Positions 6,813 through 13,246 of a DNA stretch of 18,420 nt are shown here, piece by piece. This stretch comes from Cyanobium sp. M55B138. Its GTDB lineage: Bacteria; Cyanobacteriota; Cyanobacteriia; PCC-6307; Cyanobiaceae. A program made the position numbers and the translations under genes. Numbering within the stretch: the first letter of the stretch is position 1; each line of letters starts with the position of its first letter. Where the stretch lies: positions 1 through 18,420 of the forward strand of contig JAGYNF010000009.1 in assembly GCA_018400215.1 (NCBI GenBank). Reading direction: 5' to 3'. The notes under the pieces are model-generated. The model saw nothing but the letters and a program-made list of their open reading frames with translations. It made no database searches and was not told the origin of the DNA.

Positions 6813-8108
6813 TCACGGCAGGGCAGGCAGAGGGCCCGGCCCCAGGCGCAGGGGCGGTGGCGGTAATAGCGGCGGTGATGAAGGCGCTGATAGCGGCGGC
6901 GGTGGCTGGATCGGCAACGGGGCCGCGGCGCGGCCAACGCGGGCCGCAGGTGTGGCAAACAGCCGGGCCAGCATGGCCTGGCGCGCATCGGCCGGCTCCG
7001 GACCCAGATCCCAGAGGCTCTCGAGGTAGAAGAAGGCCACGCCAAGGCCCGCCTGACGGCTCGCCCCGACCTTCTGCTGCAACAGTTGGGCCGAGGTGGG
7101 GCGATTGCGCTGACCGCTCAGGATGGCCATGGCGGTGGGGATCCGCTGGCGCGCCTCCTGCACCTCAGGCCGCCACAGGTGGGGCGTGAAGCTCTCCAGA
7201 TCGGGCCTATAGATCTGCACCAGCAGCTCATCGGCAATGCCCAGCCGCACCCAGGCCCGCCAGTCCTGCAGTTGCAGCTTGTAGGCGAAGTCGTAGTAGT
7301 TGGGGGAAATCGACACGATCGCCCCAGGGCGCCTGGCCCGCACCGCCTTGCTGAGGCGGTCCATGAAGGCGGTGATCTTGTCGGCACGCCACTTCACCCA
7401 GGCGGGATCGGCGGGATTGGCGGGCGGTGCCTTCCCCGTTTCCTTGCGGTAGAGGGCCACCGTGAAGGGGTCGTAGCCGAACTCCCTCGGCAGGGTCATG
7501 TGGTCGTCGAACTGGATGCCATCGGCCCCGTAGGTGCCAACCACCTCCAGCACCAAATCGGTGATCAGTTGTTGCACCTCGGGGCGAAAGGGATTGAGCC
7601 ACTTCACCTCACCGGCGGCACTGACCGAGGTGAGGCTGCCATCTTGCTTCTGCGTGAGCCAACTGCGGTGTCGCCGGGCCAACTCAGAGCCCGGAGCGGC
7701 CATGAAACCGAATTCGAACCAGGGGATGACCAGCACCCCCTGGCGCCGCCCTTCGGCGATCAATTCGCCGAGCACATCCTGCCCCTGAAGGCCCAGATAG
7801 GTGAAATCCTGAAGCCCGCGGTCCTGCAGCACCTGGCTGGGGTAGTAGGCGATGCCGCCGTTCCACACCACCGGATAGAGGGTGTTGAAGTTGAGCCGGG
7901 CCAGCTGGGCCACGGTGGAGCGCATGCGCTCGCGGTCCCGCAGCACCGGCATGTCGTTGGCCGTGAGCCACACGCCCCGCAGCTCCACCCGGGCCGGCGG
8001 GACTGGGGCGGGGTCAACCTGGGCCCAAACCGGGGCAGCCGAACGCGGGCCCCCCAGCCCATGGGCGAGCAGCACGATGGCCCAACTGAATTGCCGCCAA
8101 CGGCCCAT
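6813..8108 (-). CDS. Secreted glycosyl-hydrolase-10-like (GHL10/DUF187) protein (431 aa)
   Basis: Predicted extracytoplasmic protein of the GHL10 family, TIM-barrel proteins related to glycoside hydrolases and common in cyanobacteria. A signal peptide is visible: basic start (MGRWRQF), a hydrophobic core at about 8-19, and a likely cleavage site after PVWA near residue 29. Family motifs follow: VELRGVWLTAND (41-52), LNFNTLYPVVWNGG (72-85), VLVIPWFEFGFM (125-136) and the barrel motif YGADGIQFDDHM (193-204). The last ~40 residues are almost all Pro, Leu, Ala and Ser and look like a flexible tail or wall-spanning linker. I start at ATG 8108 because it gives the signal peptide directly; upstream in-frame codons add Cys/Arg-rich nonsense. 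It is last in the minus-strand run and convergent with tRNA-Thr. The true substrate is unknown; cell-envelope glycan is a guess. Confidence 0.88.
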   Translation of the reverse strand: MGRWRQFSWAIVLLAHGLGGPRSAAPVWAQVDPAPVPPARVELRGVWLTANDMPVLRDRERMRSTVAQLARLNFNTLYPVVWNGGIAYYPSQVLQDRGLQDFTYLGLQGQDVLGELIAEGRRQGVLVIPWFEFGFMAAPGSELARRHRSWLTQKQDGSLTSVSAAGEVKWLNPFRPEVQQLITDLVLEVVGTYGADGIQFDDHMTLPREFGYDPFTVALYRKETGKAPPANPADPAWVKWRADKITAFMDRLSKAVRARRPGAIVSISPNYYDFAYKLQLQDWRAWVRLGIADELLVQIYRPDLESFTPHLWRPEVQEARQRIPTAMAILSGQRNRPTSAQLLQQKVGASRQAGLGVAFFYLESLWDLGPEPADARQAMLARLFATPAARVGRAAAPLPIQPPPPLSAPSSPPLLPPPPLRLGPGPLPALP

Positions 8109-8133
8109 GCATTGGTAAGGGCGGCTACCCAAG

Positions 8134-8292
8134 CTAGGAATCCCGGTCAGCCAACAGCCAAACCGCCAGCAGCACGGGCAACCACACCAGCCACAGCGCC
8201 TGGAACAGGGCGGTGGTGCCCTCAATCAGCGGGGTGGCAAACCAGGCGTAGAGCGCCATCGAGATCAATACCACCAGCACCAGAGCCGCCAT
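8134..8292 (-). CDS. Small two-helix membrane protein, unrecognised (52 aa)
   Basis: I do not recognise this gene. The 52-residue product is strongly hydrophobic: one segment at about 2-20 (ALVLVVLISMALYAWF region) and a second, tryptophan-rich one at about 30-47, ending in the charged tail LLADRDS. The start is ATG at 8292, 7 bases after the YrdC-like gene stop; the stop is 25 bases before the GH10-like gene. The tight packing between two genuine genes on the same strand, and the clean membrane-protein composition, argue for a real coding sequence. The frame stays open upstream, but that part overlaps the YrdC-like gene and is Arg/Pro/Cys-rich as expected for a shadow frame. Confidence 0.68.
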   Translation of the reverse strand: MAALVLVVLISMALYAWFATPLIEGTTALFQALWLVWLPVLLAVWLLADRDS

Positions 8293-8299
8293 CGCCAGA

Positions 8300-8908
8300 T
8301 CAGGGCAGAAGATCTGCAGGCAGCCAAGCACCAGCACGCAGCACCTGCCAGCGGCCGCTGCCACCCTCTGCGCCCCGCGGCTCCTGCCAGGCCAACACCG
8401 TGCTGGCCTGACCGGAAGACTCCGGCCAGGGAGGGGGGGTGAGCAGGGGCAGCTGGGGAAAGAACCGGGCCGCCGCCTCGGCATCCCGGGCCGCTGGCAC
8501 GCCGGACGGATTGGCACTGGTGGTGGCGAGCGGACCGCTGGCCCGCAGCAGCTGGCGGGCCAGCGCGCTGGCGGGGATGCGCAGGCCCAGGCTGGTGCCG
8601 CCGGGATGCAAGTGTTCCACCCAGGCCCCCCGGGCCGGCAGCACCAGGGTGAGCGCCCCAGGCCAGCCCCGCGCGGCCATGGCCCGCCACTCCTGGCGCC
8701 AGGCCCAACCCAACACCGGCTCCAGCTGCTCCAGGTCGGCCCCCATCAGGATCAGGGGCTTGTCGGCTGGCCGCTGCTTGAGGCTCCAGATCCGCTGGGC
8801 ATGCTCGGGGCGGGCGGCCAGGGCGGGCAGGGTATCGGTGGGCATCAGCACCACGGCGCCACGGCGCAACTGCGCCGCCATGGCGCTGCAGGAGGAGGGA
8901 GGGATCAT
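8300..8908 (-). CDS. tsaC: Sua5/YciO/YrdC family protein, L-threonylcarbamoyladenylate synthase-like (202 aa)
   Basis: Member of the YrdC family that makes threonylcarbamoyl-AMP from threonine, bicarbonate and ATP, the first step of t6A37 formation in ANN-decoding tRNAs. Signatures: RRGAVVLMPTDTLPALA (15-31, the usual PTDTxYGL region, here with Pro-Ala in place of Tyr-Gly), KQRPADKPLI (44-53, the K-x-R nucleotide-binding motif) and the late ATTSANPSG motif. The length suits the short YrdC form without the Sua5 C-terminal domain. ATG at 8908 overlaps the prmC stop as ATGA, which decides the start; a second ATG at 8881 is possible. Because of the degenerate first motif it may be a YciO-like paralogue rather than the essential enzyme. 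Confidence 0.85.
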   Translation of the reverse strand: MIPPSSCSAMAAQLRRGAVVLMPTDTLPALAARPEHAQRIWSLKQRPADKPLILMGADLEQLEPVLGWAWRQEWRAMAARGWPGALTLVLPARGAWVEHLHPGGTSLGLRIPASALARQLLRASGPLATTSANPSGVPAARDAEAAARFFPQLPLLTPPPWPESSGQASTVLAWQEPRGAEGGSGRWQVLRAGAWLPADLLP

Positions 8909-9822
8909 GGCCGGCTCGCACCCCCCGGCCGCTGGAGCGAACGGCGCGCCACGGCAAATCGCCAGGTGCCCTCCAGATCGGCATGGGCCGCCACCAGATC
9001 CAGCCCGGCGGCCTGCAACAGCTGCTGCACCGGTGGGCTCTGATCGTGGTGATGCTCCAGCACCAACCAGCCCCCCGGAGCCAGGGCCTGGCATGCGCCC
9101 GCCACGATCTCGCGGATGGCGCCCAGGCCGTCGCCGCCACCATCGAGGGCTTGCCTGGGCTCATGACATTTCACCTCCGGCTCCAGGGCATCCCACACCG
9201 CCGTGGGGATGTAGGGCGGGTTGGCCACCACCAGCCCCAGGGCACCCCACCAGGGCGCCAGGGGCTGCCACCAGCTGCCCAGCAGGGGCTGCACCCGATC
9301 GGCCACCCCGTGGCTGTCGAGATTCAGGCCCGCCTGCCGCAGGGCCTCTGGGCTGCAATCCACCGCCAGCCCGGCGCTGGCGGGCCAGAGCCGGGCGAGG
9401 GCCACCGCCAGGCAGCCGGAGCCGGTGCCGAGATCGGCCCACAGCCCAGGCCCCACGCCCGGACACAACTGCTGGGCCAGCTCCACCACCAGTTCCGTTT
9501 CCTGGCGAGGGATCAACACCCCGGGGGCGACGGCCAGGTTCAGATCGCGCCACGGGCACACCCCCGCCAGGTATTGCAGGGGCTCCCGACTGCGCAGATG
9601 GCGCCTCCAGAGCGCGCCCAAGCGGTCGAGGCCCACCCGCAGCTGCAGGCAGCGCTGCGGATCCAGCCGCATCAGCTGCAAGCTCGACCAGTCGACACCG
9701 GCCACCATCTGCAGCAGCCAGTCGAGATCGATGGGCCGCCCGCCCTGGGCCAGCTGCTCACGGCGCCAGGTGAGCAGGGCACAACCCCTGAGCTCCACAC
9801 CGGAATCGTCGAGCTTCTGCAC
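8905..9822 (-). CDS. prmC: Peptide chain release factor N5-glutamine methyltransferase PrmC/HemK (305 aa)
   Basis: SAM-dependent methyltransferase that methylates the Gln of the GGQ motif in release factors RF1 and RF2, improving termination. The signature VAPGVLIPRQETELV lies at 98-112, SAM motif I ADLGTGSG at 129-136, and the catalytic NPPYIP at 201-206. The N-terminal helical domain (1-90) recognises the release factor. The start is GTG at 9822: a strong Shine-Dalgarno, AGGAGGGG, sits about 5-6 bases upstream, the clearest in this run, and the length matches the family. The frame is open far upstream into dprA but that is a shadow. The gap from dprA is 31 bases, and the 3' end overlaps the YrdC-like gene by 4 bases. 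Confidence 0.93.
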   Translation of the reverse strand: MQKLDDSGVELRGCALLTWRREQLAQGGRPIDLDWLLQMVAGVDWSSLQLMRLDPQRCLQLRVGLDRLGALWRRHLRSREPLQYLAGVCPWRDLNLAVAPGVLIPRQETELVVELAQQLCPGVGPGLWADLGTGSGCLAVALARLWPASAGLAVDCSPEALRQAGLNLDSHGVADRVQPLLGSWWQPLAPWWGALGLVVANPPYIPTAVWDALEPEVKCHEPRQALDGGGDGLGAIREIVAGACQALAPGGWLVLEHHHDQSPPVQQLLQAAGLDLVAAHADLEGTWRFAVARRSLQRPGGASRP

Positions 9823-9853
9823 GGGGCCCCTCCTGCTCCATCCAGCCCGCAGG

Positions 9854-11077
9854 CTAAAGAGGACGCCAGTGCAGCCCAGGCTCGGAGCGCACCACCCCCG
9901 CCAGCTCCAGGGCCAGCAGCCGCGGTGCCAGGGCAGCGGCGGGTTTGTCGAGCGCCAGGCAAAGCTGCTCCAGGGAGGCGCCATCGGCCAGGGCGGTGAG
10001 CAGCTCCGCATCCCCAGGCCCTGGCGGGGTGCCAGCCAACGCCGGGGTGGGCGACAGCGACTGGGGGCGGGAGCCGAGGGGGCCAACCCCCAGCTGGCGA
10101 ATCAGATCGGCCGGCTCCAGCAGCACGGTGGCCCCGCGACCAAGCCAGCGATTGCTGCCCCGGGCCGAGAGCCGCGCCGCATCGCCGGGCACCACCCAGA
10201 GGGGCAGCTGTTGCTCCCAGGCCAGCCGGGCGGAGTGGAGAGCCCCGCTGCGCTCGGGACACTCCACCAGCACAACGGCCCCGGCCAGGGCCACCTGGAG
10301 CCGATTGCGGGCCGCGAAGTGGCCCGCGCACACCGCAGAGCCGTGGGGCTGCTCGCTGATCAACAAACCCTGCTCCCCCACCTGCCGCTGCAACGCCCCG
10401 TGATGGCTGGGGTACACCCGGGCCAGGGGCGTGCCCAGCACGGCCACCGGCCGCCCCCCCTGGCTGAGGCAGCCCCGGTGACTGGCGGCGTCGATGCCAT
10501 CGGCCAGGCCACTCACCACCGGCCATCCGGCCTGGGCCAGGGCACGCCCAAGCGCTTCGGCCATGGCCAGGCCCGCCCGGGACGGGCGGCGGGTGCCGAC
10601 CACCGCCACCGCCTGACGGCGGGCCAACAGGGGCCAGAGGCTGCCGCGCCCACGCCAATAGAGCCCCAACGGCGGCCGGGCCAACCGCTGCAAGGCCGCC
10701 GGGGAAGCGGGATCACCGGGGAGCAGCACCGACCGCCCGGCCGCCACCTGCGCCGCCCAGCACTCCAGCGGCTCCTCACCCCAGCGGGCCCGAAAGCGAT
10801 CGAGCCGCTCCCGCCAATTGGCCGCCACCCCCACCAGGGGCGGGAAGGCCTCCAGGGGGGCCCGCCAGGCGGCGGCCAAACCCCCAAAGTGCCGCTCAAT
10901 GGCGGCCAGGCTTGCCCAGCCCAGCCCTGGGCAAGCGGCCCAGAGCATCCACCACAGCCGCCGCTGCCGGTTCCAACCCGGCCGCGGGCGGCCGGGCACC
11001 GGAGCAGAGGCCGGCCCCACGCCTGCAGAGAGCAGCGCCAGCCGCCGGGGAGGGCATCGCCCCAACTCACCCGCCAT
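9854..11077 (-). CDS. dprA: DNA processing protein DprA (about 407 aa)
   Basis: DprA/Smf binds incoming single-stranded DNA during natural transformation and loads RecA. The Rossmann-like core is clear: VAVVGTRRPSRAGLAMAEAL, then SGLADGIDAASHRG, AVLGTPLARVYPSH and the ARNR motif in GHFAARNRLQVAL. An N-terminal helical region carries RLWWMLWAACPGLGW (about 40-54), and the last ~60 residues fit the winged-helix domain. The ATG at 11077 gives about 35 extra Arg/Pro-rich residues before the conserved part; GTG codons at 11020 and 10999 are alternative starts. The upstream gap to the thioesterase gene is 24 bases and contains a LexA-box-like palindrome, so SOS control is a real possibility. Confidence 0.92.
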   Translation of the reverse strand: MAGELGRCPPRRLALLSAGVGPASAPVPGRPRPGWNRQRRLWWMLWAACPGLGWASLAAIERHFGGLAAAWRAPLEAFPPLVGVAANWRERLDRFRARWGEEPLECWAAQVAAGRSVLLPGDPASPAALQRLARPPLGLYWRGRGSLWPLLARRQAVAVVGTRRPSRAGLAMAEALGRALAQAGWPVVSGLADGIDAASHRGCLSQGGRPVAVLGTPLARVYPSHHGALQRQVGEQGLLISEQPHGSAVCAGHFAARNRLQVALAGAVVLVECPERSGALHSARLAWEQQLPLWVVPGDAARLSARGSNRWLGRGATVLLEPADLIRQLGVGPLGSRPQSLSPTPALAGTPPGPGDAELLTALADGASLEQLCLALDKPAAALAPRLLALELAGVVRSEPGLHWRPL

Positions 11078-11083
11078 AGCATC

Positions 11084-11097
11084 AGTACACCTGTACC
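11084..11097. promoter_or_regulatory. Putative LexA (SOS) box upstream of dprA
   Basis: The 14 bases AGTACACCTGTACC match the LexA-box consensus known for cyanobacteria and Gram-positive relatives, RGTAC-N3-D-GTWC-B, at every defined position on both strands. The inner GTACA-CC-TGTAC is a perfect inverted repeat. It lies 6 bases before the dprA ATG, inside the 24-base gap after the thioesterase gene. A -10-like TAGGAT (minus strand, 11104-11099) would place a start of transcription inside the box, where a bound repressor would block it; no good -35 is visible. LexA binding is inference from the motif. Confidence 0.6.
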
Positions 11098-11101
11098 AAT
11101 C

Positions 11102-11590
11102 CTAGCCTGGTCCGCGGGCGAGGGCAGCGGCGGCGGCGGCCAGATCCGCGGGCCAGCGGCGCAGCAGGCGCAGGCCCGGCCCACCCGCTCCACCACCAGC
11201 ACCGCCACCCGCACCACCACCGGCCAAGGCCCGCTCCACCAGCACGAGATCCACCTGGGCCACGGCCGCCCTGGCCCCACACGGGGCCACAAAACAACTG
11301 GTCCAGCCCAGCTTCACGCCCTGGCGGGGCCGCACGGCGCTGTGCACCTCAACCCGGTCTCCATGCATCAGCGCCTGGCGGAAGTCGAGGTTCAAATGCA
11401 CCACCGGCAATTCCAGGCCCCGGGCCGAGAGATCGCAGTAGGCCAGGCCCACGGCAGCCAGCGCCTCCACCCGAGCCTCCTCGAGCCAGGCCAGGTAGGC
11501 CCCATGCCACATCACCCCGGCGTGGTCGGTGTGCTGGGGCAACACCCGCCGCCGCAGCCGCCAGGGGCCCCACTCCGTCACGGTCTGCAT
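11102..11590 (-). CDS. Hotdog-fold acyl-CoA thioesterase, 4HBT family (162 aa)
   Basis: YbgC/4-hydroxybenzoyl-CoA-type thioesterase that hydrolyses acyl- or aroyl-CoA. The active-site segment is HTDHAGVMWHGAYLAWLEEA (20-39) with the catalytic Asp22; the later strand LPVVHLNLDFRQALMHGD also fits the fold. In cyanobacteria a hotdog enzyme hydrolyses 1,4-dihydroxy-2-naphthoyl-CoA in phylloquinone synthesis, so that is one candidate role, not provable here. ATG at 11590 was chosen because it lies about 20 residues before the active site; upstream in-frame sequence runs into the divergent promoter gap. A glycine-rich insert of repeated GGGA units lies near residues 122-136, before the C-terminal Ala-rich tail. 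It is divergent from the universal stress gene. Confidence 0.87.
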   Translation of the reverse strand: MQTVTEWGPWRLRRRVLPQHTDHAGVMWHGAYLAWLEEARVEALAAVGLAYCDLSARGLELPVVHLNLDFRQALMHGDRVEVHSAVRPRQGVKLGWTSCFVAPCGARAAVAQVDLVLVERALAGGGAGGGAGGGAGGPGLRLLRRWPADLAAAAAALARGPG

Positions 11591-11651
11591 AGTGCGGCTG
11601 GAGGCACCCGGGGAACCGCCATAGGCTGCCCTAGAGCCAGCTGCCGTGCCG

Positions 11652-12506
11652 ATGTTCCGCAACGTTCTGATCGCCGATTCCGGCAAGGGTCACGTGGAGG
11701 AGATGGTGCGCATGCTGCGCGACATCCCGGTGGTGCGGCAGGCCCGCATCAACCTGCTGCACGTGGTGCCGGATCAGAGCGGGGCAGACGTTCAAGAGCA
11801 CTGGCAGAAGGCCACTGGGATCCTGGAGGCGGCGGTGAGCCGGCTGGGCCTCGATGCCAGCGAAGTAACCACGATCATCCGCCAGGGCGACACCAAGCAA
11901 ACGGTGCTGCTGGTGGCCGATGAGCTCAACGCCGACCTGATCCTGATGGGATCCCGCGGCCTGAACCGGCTGCAATCCATCCTGGGCAACAGCGCCAGCC
12001 AATACGTGTTTCAGCTCTCCACCCGGCCGATGCTGCTGGTGCGTGACGACCTCTACGTGCGCCATATCAACCGGGTGATGGTCACCCTCGACGGCACCGG
12101 GGTGGGCGATGACGCCCTCAAGCTGGCCTGCGAGCTGGTGCGGGAGATCCCCGGGGGCAGCCTGACCGGGGTGCACGTCTGCCGTCAGGACATCGCCCCC
12201 TCCCGCAGCGGCAAATCGCCAACCGACGAGGTGCTCGACGCCGCACGGCAACGGGCCCGCAGCTTTGGGGTGGAACTCAAGGCGGTGCATCGCACGGGCA
12301 GCGACATTGGCCGCACCGTGTGTGCCGCAGCCGACGAGCTCAAGGCCGACCTGCTCGTGATCGCCTCCCAGGACCGACGCCCCGTGGTGGCCAGGGCCCT
12401 GGTGGACCTGGACCGGCTGCTGGGCAGCTCGGTGAGCGACTACATCCGGGTGCATGCCCCGGCGCCGGTGCTGCTGGTGCGGGAACCGGAAAGCCGGGCC
12501 CGCTGA
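11652..12506 (+). CDS. Tandem universal stress protein (UspA family, 284 aa)
   Basis: Two UspA domains in one chain. Domain 1 (about 1-140) begins MFRNVLIADSG and ends with the nucleotide-loop region LILMGSRGLNRLQSILGNS, then RPMLLVRDD. Domain 2 (about 141-284) begins INRVMVTLDGTGVGDDALK and ends LLGSSVSDYIRVHAPAPVLL. The first loop departs slightly from the standard G-x2-G-x9-G-S/T spacing, and the second lacks the first glycine pair, so ATP binding may be weak. I start at ATG 11652, directly before the first beta strand; a GTG two codons earlier is possible. No Shine-Dalgarno is seen. It is divergent from the thioesterase gene and convergent with psbM. Role: general stress tolerance; the exact function is unknown. 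Confidence 0.9.
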   Translation: MFRNVLIADSGKGHVEEMVRMLRDIPVVRQARINLLHVVPDQSGADVQEHWQKATGILEAAVSRLGLDASEVTTIIRQGDTKQTVLLVADELNADLILMGSRGLNRLQSILGNSASQYVFQLSTRPMLLVRDDLYVRHINRVMVTLDGTGVGDDALKLACELVREIPGGSLTGVHVCRQDIAPSRSGKSPTDEVLDAARQRARSFGVELKAVHRTGSDIGRTVCAAADELKADLLVIASQDRRPVVARALVDLDRLLGSSVSDYIRVHAPAPVLLVREPESRAR

Positions 12507-12541
12507 GCGGGAGCACGACTGCAGCGGCTGGGTTCAGCCGC
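12499..12541. terminator. Two hairpins between convergent usp and psbM genes
   Basis: Two GC-rich inverted repeats lie at the junction of the two convergent genes. CCCGC-TGA-GCGGG (12499-12511) has the usp stop codon in its loop. GCGGCTG-GGTT-CAGCCGC (12524-12541) is a perfect 7-bp stem that overlaps the psbM stop. Neither is followed by a T-run on either strand, so they are only weak candidates for a bidirectional terminator or for 3'-end protection. Confidence 0.35.
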
Positions 12542-12641
12542 CCTGGCGACTGTTGGTCTGGATGTAGAGCACCAACAGGAACACAGTGGGAACCAGCACG
12601 AACATCAGGCTGGCGACGAAGCCGAGGTCGTTGGTTTCCAT
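12534..12641 (-). CDS. psbM: Photosystem II protein PsbM (35 aa)
   Basis: Single-helix subunit of photosystem II located at the dimer interface. The product begins [19 protein letters not shown] and ends [12 protein letters not shown], with one membrane helix at about 5-27; this is the standard PsbM sequence and length. It is too short for most gene finders. It is encoded opposite to psbB, 48 bases downstream of the ferredoxin-like gene, so the two could share a transcript. The 3' end meets the convergent stress-protein gene. Confidence 0.95.
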   Translation of the reverse strand: METNDLGFVASLMFVLVPTVFLLVLYIQTNSRQGG

Positions 12642-12689
12642 GGAGTTGCCGTCAATGGTTGCGAACGTATCACCGGTGAACCGGGCCTC

Positions 12690-13130
12690 CTAGGGATCGT
12701 CACTGGCCGTTGCGGAGAGATCCCCAGGCCCCTCCTCCACCTCAGGCTCCGGCCAGCTGGTGGGGCCGGTGGGCAGGGGCTGGGCCAGGGCCTGGTCGAG
12801 CAGGCGCTGCCTGTCGGCAAACCCCACCTGGGGGCGGGTGATCACCAGCAGGGATTGCTGCACCAGGGCCTGGCAGGCCAGGCGCCAGTTCTGGGGGCGG
12901 CGGCGCAGCTTCTGCTCCTCCACAGAGGTGCGCGCGCTGAGGGCCTGCCCGAAGGGGCCCTCGGGGATCTCCACAAAGCAGGTGATGCACTGGCCGCAGC
13001 CGCCGCAATTGCCGAGGGCCCCCTTGAGGCCATAGAGCTGGAGCCCTTCCCGCAGCGCAATCTCCCGCAGGTTTTCGCCGGGGAAGCACTCCACATCCCG
13101 ACCCTCGCGCACAAACCGGATCACGGGCAT
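12690..13130 (-). CDS. [2Fe-2S] ferredoxin-like protein (146 aa)
   Basis: Ferredoxin-fold protein with an N-terminal [2Fe-2S] domain. The cluster loop is [16 protein letters not shown]; by family rule C42, C48, C51 and the distant C86 (RLACQ) are the ligands. C45 is an extra cysteine, making four cysteines spaced every three residues. The N-terminus [19 protein letters not shown] fits the first strands. The last ~45 residues are acidic and Pro-rich and probably disordered. ATG at 13130 is preferred over one five codons upstream because the fold begins right there. It is divergent from psbB over 116 bases and precedes psbM on the same strand, so a role in photosystem assembly or electron transfer is a fair inference but unproven. 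Confidence 0.87.
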   Translation of the reverse strand: MPVIRFVREGRDVECFPGENLREIALREGLQLYGLKGALGNCGGCGQCITCFVEIPEGPFGQALSARTSVEEQKLRRRPQNWRLACQALVQQSLLVITRPQVGFADRQRLLDQALAQPLPTGPTSWPEPEVEEGPGDLSATASDDP

Positions 13131-13213
13131 GGGATGGCAGGGCAACTCACCCCATTTTGGGCTGCCGCCGTTGCGCTCCGTTACCTGCGCCGCACGAGGC
13201 GCTGGCTCACCCT

Positions 13214-13219
13214 TACGAT
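13214..13219 (+). promoter_or_regulatory. Possible -10 element for psbB
   Basis: TACGAT (4 of 6 to TATAAT, with the key first, second and last bases) lies 27 bases before the psbB ATG, in the gap after the divergent ferredoxin gene. No matching -35 was found, so it is a weak candidate that would need an activator. Confidence 0.3.
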
Positions 13220-13246
13220 CGCCAAACCTCCCCAGAACTACTCCCC

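Noticed and set aside
7086..8411. Long plus-strand open frame opposite the GH10-like gene
   Set aside because: Shadow of the GH10-like coding sequence; composition is His/Gly/Pro-rich and no motif is seen, while the opposite frame has a signal peptide and family motifs.
9221..11923. Very long plus-strand open frame (900 codons) opposite prmC, dprA and the thioesterase gene
   Set aside because: It is a GC-driven shadow: the translation is Arg/Pro/Gly/His-rich without any domain, while the minus-strand genes have clear motifs in order.
12670..12679. Ten-base palindrome TCACCGGTGA between the ferredoxin-like gene and psbM
   Set aside because: Short, GC-rich and single; no second copy or promoter context supports an operator.
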